Of a DNA stretch of 53,990 bases, positions 9,019 through 18,109 are shown piece by piece. Under the pieces are notes generated by a model. It was not told the origin of the DNA, did no database searches, and worked only from the letters and a program-made list of their open reading frames with translations. The position numbers were made by a program, and so were the translations under genes. Source of the stretch: a virus; the IMG/VR virus record IMGVR_UViG_3300025276_000041, positions 1-53,990 of that record. The stretch is one strand, 5' to 3'. Each line of letters begins with the position of its first letter. Position 1 is the stretch's first letter.

Positions 9019-10131
9019 ATGAAAATTACAGTAAAAGAAGTCGCTAATGTCGAAGCAAAGTCAGTTCAAGAAGTTGAAAATGAATTGTTGACTAAGCACG
9101 AAGAGGAGTTTTCTCAAGAAGAAAAAGTTCCAGAAACAAATACAGGAGAGGTAGCTACCGAGGAAACTCAAGTTGCTGAACTTGAAAAACAGAGTTCCTC
9201 ACTTAAAGAGGAAGACGTTCTTTCATATATTAAAAATAGATATGATAAGCAGATTGACTCTGTAGATCAATTGTTTTCCGAAAGAGAGCAAGCTGAAGAT
9301 CTACCAGAAGATGTTTCCGCTTATTTAAAATATAAAAAAGAAACAGGTAGAGGCATTAAAGACTTTATGAAAATAAATGAAGACTTTGATGACCTAGACG
9401 ACAATACTCTCTTAGCGAGATATTACGCCAATAAAGAAGATGGCCTCGACAGTGATGACATTTCTTTTATGATCGAAGAAGAGTTCGGTTATGACACAGA
9501 AATAGATGAAGAGTCAGACATTAGGCATAAGAAGGTAGCTAAGAAAAAAGAACTTGCCAAAGCAAAGAACTTCTTTGAGGATCAAAAGGAAAAGTACAAA
9601 GCCCCCCTTGAGTCAAGCCCGGGTGCCGCTTCTTCTAAAGACCAAGAAGAGTTTAATTCTTACAAGGAATACCAAGCGAAAGCTTTAAATGTCCAAGATG
9701 AGGAACGTAAAAAGTACGAATGGTTTCAAAAGAAGACGGATGAATACTTCAATGATGAATTTAAAGGTTTTGAATTCAATGTCAATGATAGGGATATAGT
9801 CTACTCTCCTGCTGATGCTGCAGAAATCAAAAGCACTCAATCTGACCTTAACAATTTTATTTCAAAATACGTTAACAAGGATGGTGTAATTGACAATGCC
9901 AAAGGATACCATAAAGCTCTAGCGATGGCGATGAACCCAGACCGAGTAGCCAAGTTCTTCTATGAGCAAGGCATGTCGGACGCTGTAGATAATGTAGCAA
10001 GAAAGTCTAAGAACATTAATATGGATATTAGGCAGACACCACAGAATCTTAGTAAAGGAGGGTTTAACGTGAAGTCCGTAAGCAATGACTCTAGTCGTGG
10101 CTTGAGGATACGTTCAAATAAAAATAAATGA
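9019..10131 (+). CDS. Scaffold/head assembly-like protein
   Basis: A 370 aa, very acidic, helical protein with little hydrophobic core: long Glu/Lys runs at residues 10-80, an acidic DDLDDNT region near 120, and coiled-coil-like sections to ~270. The C-terminus is basic (GLRIRSNKNK), which in scaffolding proteins is the capsid-binding end. It lies between portal and major capsid, the usual scaffold position. It has no visible protease motif. Function is inferred from position and composition. Confidence 0.72.
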   Translation: MKITVKEVANVEAKSVQEVENELLTKHEEEFSQEEKVPETNTGEVATEETQVAELEKQSSSLKEEDVLSYIKNRYDKQIDSVDQLFSEREQAEDLPEDVSAYLKYKKETGRGIKDFMKINEDFDDLDDNTLLARYYANKEDGLDSDDISFMIEEEFGYDTEIDEESDIRHKKVAKKKELAKAKNFFEDQKEKYKAPLESSPGAASSKDQEEFNSYKEYQAKALNVQDEERKKYEWFQKKTDEYFNDEFKGFEFNVNDRDIVYSPADAAEIKSTQSDLNNFISKYVNKDGVIDNAKGYHKALAMAMNPDRVAKFFYEQGMSDAVDNVARKSKNINMDIRQTPQNLSKGGFNVKSVSNDSSRGLRIRSNKNK

Positions 10132-10146
10132 TTAAAATAAATTATT

Positions 10147-11574
10147 ATGGCTGTAGATGCAGTTCCCGGGTTTGACTTACAACCCAGTGCCGAGCGCGTA
10201 GCGCTTGCCACGAATTATATTACTAACTTCAATTTCTTGAATCAGTATCTTCCTGATACTTATGAAAAGGAATTTGAGCGTTACGGTAACCGTACCGTAG
10301 CTTCTTTCTTGAGAATGGTTGGCGCTGAAATGCCTTCTAACTCTGACCTTATCAAATGGGCTGAGCAAGGAAGACTTCACACTAAGTACGTTGATTGTAC
10401 TCCAAAAGCGGCTTTAGCTGCTTCAGATACTGCAACATTCGATGTTAACGATACGCTTAATCCAGGTTCAGGAGGTATCGCTATCAGAGTTGGACAGACA
10501 GTTATGCTTTCAGCTAATTCTCTTTCAACAACTAATAAGGCTATTGTAACTGCAGTAGACTATCCGAATAAAGAATTTACTGTTGCTTTCTATGAGGCGC
10601 TCGGTATGACTGCGGCTACAACTGACAAGTTCACTGTATTTATCTATGGTTCTGAATTTAAGAAAGGAACAGACGGCATGACCAACTCTTTAGAGGCTGA
10701 CGATTCATTTTTTGAGAACTCTCCTATCATTATCAAGGACAGATATGCTGTTTCTGGTTCTGACATGGCTCAGATTGGATGGGTAGAGGTTACTACTGAG
10801 AATGGTGCTTCTGGATACCTATGGTATATGAAGTCAGAGCATGAGACTCGTCTCCGCTTTGAGGACTACCTAGAGACTGCTATGGTTGAGGCTGTTCCTG
10901 CTGCTGCTGGATCAGGAGCTATTGGATTTGCAGGCGCTGCAGGTACTTCTGCAGCTGATGTTGGAAACAAAGGATCTGAAGGTATCTTCCACGTTGTTGG
11001 ACTTAGAGGTAATGTTTGGTCTGGAGGAAATCCAACCACATTGGCTGACTTTGACGCTATGATCGAAAGATTAGACAAGCAAGGAGCTATCCAAGAGAAT
11101 GTTATTTTCTTAAACCGTCAGTTTGGTTTTGATATTGATGATATGCTAGCTGCACAGAACTCTTATGGAGCAGGTGGTACTTCTTACGGATTGTTTGACA
11201 ACGATGAGGAAATGGCTTTAAACTTAGGTTTCAAAGGCTTCACTCGTGGTTATGACTTCTATAAGACTGACTGGAAATACTTAAACGACCCAACTATGCG
11301 CGGTGGTTTAAATGCTGGTAAGATTTCAGGGCTTTTAGTTCCTGCTGGATCTACTACTGTTTATGACCAAATCCTTGGTAAGAACGCAAAGCGTCCTTTC
11401 CTTCACGTTAGATATCGTGCTTCAGAAACTGAAGATCGTCGATATAAGACTTGGATCACAGGTTCTGCTGGAGGCGCTGCAACAAGCAGCCTTGACGCAA
11501 TGGAGGTTAACTACCTTTCTGAGCGTGCAGTTTGTACTTTAGGTGCTAACAACTTCTTCTTGTTTGAAGGATAA
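10147..11574 (+). CDS. Major capsid protein
   Basis: A 475 aa protein after the scaffold, low in Cys and Lys, with alternating strands and Gly/Ala-rich loops and few runs of charge. Features include an N-terminal helix (YITNFNFLNQYLPDTYEKEF), a beta/loop insertion near residues 100-160, and an Ala/Gly-rich loop at 250-275. It forms the icosahedral shell. The base composition is slightly more GC-rich with favoured codons, as expected for the most abundant protein, and the gene is followed directly by a strong terminator. I cannot assign it to a particular capsid family by eye, but position, size and terminator make the call sound. Confidence 0.85.
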   Translation: MAVDAVPGFDLQPSAERVALATNYITNFNFLNQYLPDTYEKEFERYGNRTVASFLRMVGAEMPSNSDLIKWAEQGRLHTKYVDCTPKAALAASDTATFDVNDTLNPGSGGIAIRVGQTVMLSANSLSTTNKAIVTAVDYPNKEFTVAFYEALGMTAATTDKFTVFIYGSEFKKGTDGMTNSLEADDSFFENSPIIIKDRYAVSGSDMAQIGWVEVTTENGASGYLWYMKSEHETRLRFEDYLETAMVEAVPAAAGSGAIGFAGAAGTSAADVGNKGSEGIFHVVGLRGNVWSGGNPTTLADFDAMIERLDKQGAIQENVIFLNRQFGFDIDDMLAAQNSYGAGGTSYGLFDNDEEMALNLGFKGFTRGYDFYKTDWKYLNDPTMRGGLNAGKISGLLVPAGSTTVYDQILGKNAKRPFLHVRYRASETEDRRYKTWITGSAGGAATSSLDAMEVNYLSERAVCTLGANNFFLFEG

Positions 11575-11583
11575 ATAAACTCA

Positions 11584-11617
11584 ACGGGGGGGTGTTTAAA
11601 CACCCTCCCTTTTTTTA
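11584..11617 (+). terminator. Rho-independent terminator after the capsid gene
   Basis: A GC-rich inverted repeat centred on GTTTAAAC (11594-11601), GGGTGTTTAAACACCC, is followed by CTCCC and a T-run. It lies 10 nt after the major capsid stop. Confidence 0.85.
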
Positions 11618-11638
11618 AATCATATTAAATTATATCTA

Positions 11639-12376
11639 ATGAAAAAATCTTTATCTCTTGTGGACAAAAGTTTTGTGCTTAATCGCACAACACCTCCACT
11701 CTCATTTATGCTATCATCACGAAACACACGTCGCAATCCTCTATTGTATTTTGATGGCACTAGCAACAGGCCTCTTCGGTATGCTAGAAACCAAAAATCA
11801 CCTTTTGAAGACGAGCAAGACGGAACTGCTATTGTTGAACCTATAATCTTTGACGATGGCTTCTTGCATGTTCCTAAAGAGAATCCTCTTCTTCAAGAGT
11901 TCCTATCTTATCACCCAGGCTTTGGGGATGTTTTTAAGGAAGTGAATAAAGAAAAAGATGCCAAGCTAGAGGTTGAGAGCCTTGATGCTGAGGTTGATGC
12001 TTTAATTGCCGCTAGAGGACTAACACTAGAGATGCTTGAGAATATATCTCGTGTTCTTCTAGGGTCTTCTGTTGACAAGATGACTACTGCAGAATTAAAA
12101 AGAGATGTCTTGGTTTTTGCCAAGCAAAATCCTTTTGAATTTTTAGACTTACTTAACGACCCTATGCTTGAGTTAGAGAGCAAGGTTGCTAAGTTTTTTG
12201 AAGATGGTATATTAGGTATGCGCAATAATAACAAAGACGTGTACTTTAATCTAGCAAAGAACAAAACTAAAATGTTGACGGTTCCTTTCGGGGAGTCTGC
12301 CAATTATATTGTGGCTTCATATTTGCAGAGCGATGATGGTATTGAAACACTCAAGCTTCTAGAAAAACAAAAGTAA
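11639..12376 (+). CDS. Structural/head-region protein of unknown role, 245 aa
   Basis: The N-terminus is Arg/Asn-rich and probably disordered (residues 1-60). A helical domain follows (100-200: SLDAEVDALIAARGLTLEMLE, KMTTAELKRDVLVFAKQNP), and the C-terminus is helical. The segment at ~150-200 predicts as a small alpha bundle. It stands alone between two terminators, after the capsid protein, which suggests a capsid- or head-associated protein. Family not recognised. Confidence 0.65.
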   Translation: MKKSLSLVDKSFVLNRTTPPLSFMLSSRNTRRNPLLYFDGTSNRPLRYARNQKSPFEDEQDGTAIVEPIIFDDGFLHVPKENPLLQEFLSYHPGFGDVFKEVNKEKDAKLEVESLDAEVDALIAARGLTLEMLENISRVLLGSSVDKMTTAELKRDVLVFAKQNPFEFLDLLNDPMLELESKVAKFFEDGILGMRNNNKDVYFNLAKNKTKMLTVPFGESANYIVASYLQSDDGIETLKLLEKQK

Positions 12377-12395
12377 TTCACCTTTACTCTAATTA

Positions 12396-12423
12396 AGACC
12401 TCAGAAATGGGGTCTTTTTTTTT
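12396..12423 (+). terminator. Rho-independent terminator
   Basis: AGACCTC and its partner GGGTCT form a short stem followed by a run of about 10 T. The T-run runs straight into the promoter element at 12427. Confidence 0.8.
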
Positions 12424-12426
12424 GAC

Positions 12427-12434
12427 TATCTTTG
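12427..12434 (+). promoter_or_regulatory. Promoter element TATCTTTG
   Basis: A perfect TAnnTTTG match, part of the longer string TTTTGACTATCTTTG (12420-12434), of which near-identical copies precede 13144 and groEL. It lies 31 nt before the 12465 start and directly after a terminator. Confidence 0.7.
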
Positions 12435-12464
12435 AGTATTATTAACATCTAAAATATATAACTG

Positions 12465-12767
12465 ATGGCAAAATTATTAACAGTAAAAACAGCTTCAAAC
12501 GGAAATTTAATGATTCCCGCAGAGAAGATTATTTTTTGTGGTACTAGCGGAGATCCCTTTACTACTACTTCAATTTATTACAGTGGAGTAGAGGCGACTT
12601 TTGATGTAATCACTATAACTCATGCAGCAGATACTTCCAGTGGAAACAACATGATAAATTATTTACAATCAAAATTTGTAGAAGTAGCGCAAAGCAAGTG
12701 GTCTGAAGGAGTGCTCGATATAACTCACGATGCGCCTACAGTAATCTCTAACGTAACAATAGCTTAA
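12465..12767 (+). CDS. Small structural-region protein, 100 aa (paralogue of next gene)
   Basis: A beta-rich start (AKLLTVKTASNG, KIIFCGTSG), a central ITITHAAD motif and a helix (MINYLQSKFVEVAQ). The next gene has the same order: strands, LTHAAD, then a helix. I read the two as an ancient duplication. A decoration or tail-tube-like role would fit their place between head and connector genes, but this is inference. Confidence 0.65.
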   Translation: MAKLLTVKTASNGNLMIPAEKIIFCGTSGDPFTTTSIYYSGVEATFDVITITHAADTSSGNNMINYLQSKFVEVAQSKWSEGVLDITHDAPTVISNVTIA

Positions 12768-12769
12768 TT

Positions 12770-13057
12770 ATGATAAAATATTTCAACATTCCAGTAACCG
12801 GATTGAAACCGATTTTAGTAAACGCAAGCCAGGCTTTGTTTATTAATCAAACATCAACTACAGAAACTTTTATAAATTATAACGGAACTTCTGCAAGTAC
12901 AGACAGTATAAAGTTGACTCACGCTGCGGATGCAACCGGAGTGGCGATGCAGAATTTTTTAATAGAAGAATTGAAAAATATGCTCTCATCTTCTTATACT
13001 AATGTAGCTCCTCTTTTGGCTCCCCCAATGGCTGTGGGCATTATTCAACTAGCTTAA
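12770..13057 (+). CDS. Small structural-region protein, 95 aa (paralogue of previous gene)
   Basis: It starts 2 nt after the preceding gene. It shows the same architecture: two N-terminal strands, a Thr-rich middle, SIKLTHAADATG, then the helix MQNFLIEELKNML and a Pro-rich end. Sequence identity to the 100 aa neighbour looks low outside the (I/L)THAAD motif. Probably made with it from the 12427 promoter and ended by the 13082 terminator. Confidence 0.65.
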   Translation: MIKYFNIPVTGLKPILVNASQALFINQTSTTETFINYNGTSASTDSIKLTHAADATGVAMQNFLIEELKNMLSSSYTNVAPLLAPPMAVGIIQLA

Positions 13058-13081
13058 TATTAGAGAATAACTTAATTATCT

Positions 13082-13117
13082 AAAGAGGGGTCAACAAAAA
13101 TTGACCTCTTTTTTTTT
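13082..13117 (+). terminator. Rho-independent terminator
   Basis: AAAGAGGGGTCAA pairs with TTGACCTCTTT, leaving a two-base bulge, and is followed by T8. The T-run flows into a promoter, as at 12396-12434. Confidence 0.85.
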
Positions 13118-13120
13118 GTC

Positions 13121-13128
13121 TATCTTTG
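13121..13128 (+). promoter_or_regulatory. Promoter element TATCTTTG
   Basis: A perfect TAnnTTTG within TTTTGTCTATCTTTG (13114-13128). Because it must lie upstream of the transcript start, it rules out an upstream TTG 13126 start and supports ATG 13144 for the next gene. Confidence 0.72.
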
Positions 13129-13143
13129 TTAAAACCTTTAAAA

Positions 13144-13857
13144 ATGATAAACTCAGTAAGGAATACTGTACTATCGGTATTAAATAAAAATAACTACGGA
13201 TATATATCCCCCTCGGATTTTAATCTGTTTGCTAAACAAGCGCAGATGGATCTTTTTGAGGATTATTTTTATAACTTAAATTATCAAATAGTAAAAGAAA
13301 ACGCCCGTCAATCAGGCACGGGGCTAGCAGACATATCGAAAAGCTACGAAGAAGTAATAGCTTCTTTTTCAAAAACCGCAATTCTTGCTCCTGCCGCAAA
13401 TCCAGCAGTAAACACTTATATTACTCCCGAAGACTATTATTTACTAAACGTTGTGGAGTATACGCCAACAGGTGTGGAAGTAGAGAAGGTAGAAGAGAAT
13501 AAGATAAGAAACTTAACTGCATCAACCTTGATGGGCCCGACTACTTCATTCCCTTTATATGTTGAGAGGGGAGATAACATTGCCGTCTACCCTACCACAA
13601 TAACTGGAGCGACGGATATAACCGCATACTATATTAGAAACCCTAAAGAGCCAAAATGGACATGGGTGCAATTGACTTCTGGAGGCCCAGTATTTAATGC
13701 TTCTGCGGCAGACTATCAAGACTTTGAGCTTCCTTTGTCAGATGAGCCAGACTTAGTCATGAAGATTCTAGAATATGCGGGAGTTTCAATAAGAGAGGGT
13801 GATGTGGTTAAATTTGCAGATAGTGAATTAACGAAAGAAGCTCAATCAGAAAAATAA
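13144..13857 (+). CDS. Head-tail connector/minor structural protein, 237 aa
   Basis: The start is moved to ATG 13144 (MINSVRNTVLSVLNKNNYGY) because the promoter lies just upstream. The N-terminal helical region contains FNLFAKQAQMDLFEDYF; the rest is beta-rich with YITPEDYYLLNVVEYT and VERGDNIAVYPTTI. The neighbour at 13861 has a similar plan (N-terminal helix with a Phe-x-x-A-K motif, then strands). Both sit between head and tail-tube genes, where podoviruses place adaptor (gp11-like) proteins. The role is inferred from position. Confidence 0.68.
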   Translation: MINSVRNTVLSVLNKNNYGYISPSDFNLFAKQAQMDLFEDYFYNLNYQIVKENARQSGTGLADISKSYEEVIASFSKTAILAPAANPAVNTYITPEDYYLLNVVEYTPTGVEVEKVEENKIRNLTASTLMGPTTSFPLYVERGDNIAVYPTTITGATDITAYYIRNPKEPKWTWVQLTSGGPVFNASAADYQDFELPLSDEPDLVMKILEYAGVSIREGDVVKFADSELTKEAQSEK

Positions 13858-13860
13858 CAT

Positions 13861-14787
13861 ATGGCATACTTAAATCAGTTTCAATATTACACAAACGGAA
13901 CCAATCCTGCAGAGGAAACAAATTGGGGGTCGTATCAATACACGAGCCTATCTGATATCGTAAATAACTTTATGGCTATATATGCTGGCAATAATGAGCT
14001 AGTAAATAACGTAGAGAGATATCAAGTATTGTTCCACGCTAAAAGGGCGATTCAAGAATTAAACTATGATGCGTTTAAAGAGATTAAGGCGCTAGAGTTA
14101 AGTGTTGACAATGAATTAAGATTTGTTCTTCCTTCTGACTATGTAAACTGGGTAAGAATATCTCTGTATAGAGATGGGGTTATTTTCCCTCTTACTGAAA
14201 ACATTCAGCTAAACTCAAGTAGCGCTTATCTTCAAGACAACGAGAGTAGGGTTTTATTTGATCAAAACGGGAACATATTAAAGCCAGAATATTCTAATAT
14301 AGATATAGAAAGAATAAAAGGAACTAAAAAAAGTATATACCTAAACGAAAACAACTCCAACTTCAACGGAAGAGAGGGGTGGTGTTGTGATGGCTCTTGG
14401 TATTTTGAGTACAATGTAGGGGCTAGATATGGTCTAAATACTGAAACGGCAAACGCTAACCCTACTTTTAGAATTGATAAGTCGGCAGGCGTTATAAACT
14501 TCAGCTCTGGGATGTTAGATAAGATAGCAATACTTGAGTATGTGTCTGACGGAATGGAAGGTGGAGACATCGCTTCTATAAGCGTAAATAAACTATTTGA
14601 AGACTATGTGTATGCTCACATTAAATACGCCATCTTATCCTCTAAGCTAGGCGTTCAAGAGTATATTGTTGGTAGGTCTAGAAAAGAAAAGACAGCATTG
14701 TTAAGAAATGCCAAGATAAGAATCAGTAACATTCACCCTGGTCGTCTGCTTATGAACTTGCGAGGTCAGAATAAGTGGCTTAAGTAG
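13861..14787 (+). CDS. Tail adaptor-like (gp11-type) protein, 308 aa
   Basis: The N-terminal half is helical (HAKRAIQELNYDAFKEIKALE, residues ~60-80), followed by LRFVLPSDYVNWVRISLYRD, a characteristic beta-turn-beta of podovirus head-tail adaptors, and Gly/Trp-rich loops (REGWCCDGSWYFEYN). The C-terminal helix ends in basic LRNAKIRISNIHPGRLL. It begins 3 nt after the preceding stop and ends 1 nt before the next start. By analogy with T7 tail tubular protein A it would join the portal to the tail nozzle. Confidence 0.7.
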   Translation: MAYLNQFQYYTNGTNPAEETNWGSYQYTSLSDIVNNFMAIYAGNNELVNNVERYQVLFHAKRAIQELNYDAFKEIKALELSVDNELRFVLPSDYVNWVRISLYRDGVIFPLTENIQLNSSSAYLQDNESRVLFDQNGNILKPEYSNIDIERIKGTKKSIYLNENNSNFNGREGWCCDGSWYFEYNVGARYGLNTETANANPTFRIDKSAGVINFSSGMLDKIAILEYVSDGMEGGDIASISVNKLFEDYVYAHIKYAILSSKLGVQEYIVGRSRKEKTALLRNAKIRISNIHPGRLLMNLRGQNKWLK

Positions 14788-14788
14788 C

Positions 14789-17700
14789 ATGGACATACAA
14801 ACTAATTTCATAAAAGGGCGCATGAATAAAGGCGTCGATGAAAGGATACTCCCTATGGGCGAGTATAGAGACGCTCTGAATATACGATTAGGCTCAACTG
14901 AGGGTACTACTATTGGAGCGGTAGAGAACACAAAGGGCAATGAGCAAATAACCACACTAGAATATAACGGAAGTGTTTTAAGCGCAAACGCTGTGTGTAT
15001 TGGAGCTTACGAGGACGGGACAACGGAGACTATGTATTGGTTTGTTCACGACCCCACTAGAGGCGTAGACATGGTGGCGTCATACAACACTAACATTCAA
15101 GCCCTTAACTATCACTTAATCTCTACATCTGTTTTAAACTTTGACCCTAAGTTCTTAGTCACTGGGGTGGACTTAATAGATAACTTCTTGTTTTTTACAG
15201 ATGATTTAAACCCACCAAGGGTTATTGATGTAAATAGACAATACGCCAACTCTTTTATTGAGGCAGACATTAGTGTGTTACGACCAGCCCCTATAACGTC
15301 TCCAACATTTACATTAAAAAATGTAAGTGGATCTGATGACTTTATGGAGACAAATTTTATTTCGTTTGCATATCGCTATAAGTATGAGAACTTTCAATAT
15401 AGCGCTCTATCTCAATTTTCTGACTTAGCTTTTTGTCCATCCCCTTATGAAGTTTCAGAAGATTTATACTCAAACTCTGGTATGCGAAATGCATTTAATG
15501 CTGCAGAAGTTTCTTTTACCACTGGAGGAGCTAGTGTTATAGGCATAGACTTATGTTTTAAGGTAACCAACTCAAACATAGTTAATGTAATTCAGAAATT
15601 TAACAAAGAAGAAGAAGGCTGGGCGGACAACACAACTCAAACGGTTGATTTTTCTAATAGTAAGATTTTTTCCACATTATCTTCTGATGAGCTTTTACGA
15701 TTATTTGATAATGTTCCTTTAAAGGCAAAGGCTCAAACAGTTATGACTAATCGTCTGTTTTACGGAAACTATGTTGAGGGATATAATGTAACAAACCCTA
15801 ACGGAGAGCCGTTACTCATAAATTACACCACAGAACTAGTTAGTGAGTCAGTTATAAATGTAGACGAAATTGGAGCCGCAGTTGTTAGTAGCGGAGTATC
15901 ATATAATGATGGGTTTACTAGTCAGCCTTTTGTAAGAACAAAGGATTCTGCTCAGTTTAATTTTTCAAACGTAACTCTACAGACTGGTGATATAATAACA
16001 ATAGAGCTTGGATTTGAGTATAATTCAAGAACATCTAGCCCTAGTTACACCACTAGCACTACATATAGCCGCTTTAGAACTTCCATAAGTATTACTGTGG
16101 ACGGAAATTATTCTAGTATACATAATTTTATAACTACCTCAACTGTATTTCAAACAGCCATTGGCACTGCCTCAACTATGCAAGACACACCTAACTTCTG
16201 TTCAGGCTTGACATTTGGTGATAAATTTGGTTGTGATATTCCTGTACCAATAGATAATTATAATCCAAATGGTAATTTTCAATCAATAATTTGGCAAAAA
16301 AACGGAACCTTTATTGGCACTCCCCCTAATGGTAGTGGAACTAATAATCAATCTTTTAACATAACTTCTTCAGGAGTAAGCCCAAATCTTGTGAGTCTTC
16401 AAGTTCCCGCAATAATGTATGTTCAAGCGGGAGGTACTGCGAAACTTGCTTTTTATTCTGAAGTTATTAATCCTATCGTGGGCTATATAAAAAGTGACTT
16501 TAACAGAACTCTGCACAGTAATAGAGACTATGAAGTGGGAATTATTTACATGGATGCTGAAGGTAGAAACTCTACTGTTTTAACCTCTGAAACAAATACT
16601 CAGTTTATTCCCGCAAGCGCATCAGATACTAGAAATTTTCTTAAGGCAACAATAAACAACCTTGCTCCAACTTGGGCATCTAGATATAAGTTTGCTATTC
16701 AAGCCTCTCAAAATGCATTTGAAACTGTTTACATAAAAAGAGCAGACATTGAAACTTCAGGAATTGACAACACTATATTTATGCTTTTAGAGGGCGAAAA
16801 TCAAACAAAGTTTTCTGTAGGAGATACATTAATATGTAAGGTAGATTCTTTTGGCCATTTAAATAATCTAGCAGAAGTGGAGGTTTTAGATATAACTGTA
16901 GAAGCTGCAATAGGAATATTTTCAAAAACAGGGCTATACGCTAAAGTCGTTGCTAATAATTTTAATTTTTCACCTAGTGAAGGTGATATTGAATTTTTAG
17001 TATTTGAAACAATACCTTCTTTATCTGCAAATGGTGTGTTTTTTGAAGGATCTCAAAGTTTTTCTATCACCAATAGATTTCATCAAGGCAATGCTCAAAC
17101 GCAAACAGGATCTCAACCAGCAATTATTAATCTAGATTTCTTTAGCGCATATACATTTGGAAACGGAGTTGAAGGGTTTAAGATTGAAGACTTAATAGCA
17201 GGTGACCCTGTGACCCTAGGAAGTAGAGTTAATAGCGAAAGCGCAGAGGGGTATCGCCAAACAAGAAATAACGCTAGCTTGACATATAGTGGAGTATATC
17301 AGCCCACGACAAATGTCAACAATTTAAATGAGTTTAATTTGGCTCTTGCTAATTTTAAAGACCTAGATCAAAATTTTGGAGCTATTCAAAAACTTCACTC
17401 TAGAGCAACGGACATTTTGGTTCTTCAAGAAGATAAAATAAGTTATGTGTTAGCATCAAAAAACCTTTTAAGCTCTCCAGGCGCAGGCGGAGTTGTAAGT
17501 TCTATACCAGAGGTTATAGGAAATCAGATTGCAAGAATAGAAGAATATGGTATCAGTTTTAATCCAGAGAGCTTTACTGCGTATGGTTTTGATCGTTACT
17601 TTACCGATGCCAAAAGAGGAGCAGTAATAAGGTTAAGTGGTGCTGGAGCCAACGAGCAACTAGAGGTTATATCTAGCTATGGCATGAGATCTTGGTTTAG

Positions 17701-18109
17701 AGATAGGTTTATTGAATATTTTGATGGACAAAAACTAGGGGGCTATGACCCGTACATGAACGAATATGTATTGTCTATAAAAGACGATGAAGTTGATATG
17801 GGTGAGACAATCATTCCTTGTGGAGCGCAGATTAATGCAAATGACGCAGTGGTTAGAGAGTTTACTGTAGAACTTGGAAACGTGGGCGCAAGTGGTAATG
17901 CCTTCGTGTTAACATACACGATTCAAGCAATTGAGAGTAATATAACTTTTACTGTAATATACAATGGTGTCACTACCACTAGTAACGCTGTAACATCTAG
18001 CGGAACGCTATCAGTTCCTAAGACAACAAAGTACCCAACGCAGGCAGTTGTTAAGATTACCCCTGCGGGAAATACAGAGTATGAACTAACAATAGGTTGT
18101 GTATCATGA
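14789..18109 (+). CDS. Tail tube/nozzle-stabilising protein (gp12-like), 1106 aa
   Basis: The N-terminus has the signature of podovirus nozzle/stabilisation proteins: NFIKGRMNKGVDERILP, GEYRDALNIRLGSTEG and, a little later, DNFLFFTDDLNPPRVIDVN. The rest is a large beta-rich multi-domain protein, Asn/Thr/Ser-rich, with few charges. Near the C-terminus (~960-1000) are SYGMRSWFRDRF and LGGYDPYMNEYVLSIKDD. Comparable in role to T7 gp12, which forms the nozzle. Its TGA overlaps the next ATG (ATGA), so the next protein is co-translated. Confidence 0.78.
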   Translation: MDIQTNFIKGRMNKGVDERILPMGEYRDALNIRLGSTEGTTIGAVENTKGNEQITTLEYNGSVLSANAVCIGAYEDGTTETMYWFVHDPTRGVDMVASYNTNIQALNYHLISTSVLNFDPKFLVTGVDLIDNFLFFTDDLNPPRVIDVNRQYANSFIEADISVLRPAPITSPTFTLKNVSGSDDFMETNFISFAYRYKYENFQYSALSQFSDLAFCPSPYEVSEDLYSNSGMRNAFNAAEVSFTTGGASVIGIDLCFKVTNSNIVNVIQKFNKEEEGWADNTTQTVDFSNSKIFSTLSSDELLRLFDNVPLKAKAQTVMTNRLFYGNYVEGYNVTNPNGEPLLINYTTELVSESVINVDEIGAAVVSSGVSYNDGFTSQPFVRTKDSAQFNFSNVTLQTGDIITIELGFEYNSRTSSPSYTTSTTYSRFRTSISITVDGNYSSIHNFITTSTVFQTAIGTASTMQDTPNFCSGLTFGDKFGCDIPVPIDNYNPNGNFQSIIWQKNGTFIGTPPNGSGTNNQSFNITSSGVSPNLVSLQVPAIMYVQAGGTAKLAFYSEVINPIVGYIKSDFNRTLHSNRDYEVGIIYMDAEGRNSTVLTSETNTQFIPASASDTRNFLKATINNLAPTWASRYKFAIQASQNAFETVYIKRADIETSGIDNTIFMLLEGENQTKFSVGDTLICKVDSFGHLNNLAEVEVLDITVEAAIGIFSKTGLYAKVVANNFNFSPSEGDIEFLVFETIPSLSANGVFFEGSQSFSITNRFHQGNAQTQTGSQPAIINLDFFSAYTFGNGVEGFKIEDLIAGDPVTLGSRVNSESAEGYRQTRNNASLTYSGVYQPTTNVNNLNEFNLALANFKDLDQNFGAIQKLHSRATDILVLQEDKISYVLASKNLLSSPGAGGVVSSIPEVIGNQIARIEEYGISFNPESFTAYGFDRYFTDAKRGAVIRLSGAGANEQLEVISSYGMRSWFRDRFIEYFDGQKLGGYDPYMNEYVLSIKDDEVDMGETIIPCGAQINANDAVVREFTVELGNVGASGNAFVLTYTIQAIESNITFTVIYNGVTTTSNAVTSSGTLSVPKTTKYPTQAVVKITPAGNTEYELTIGCVS

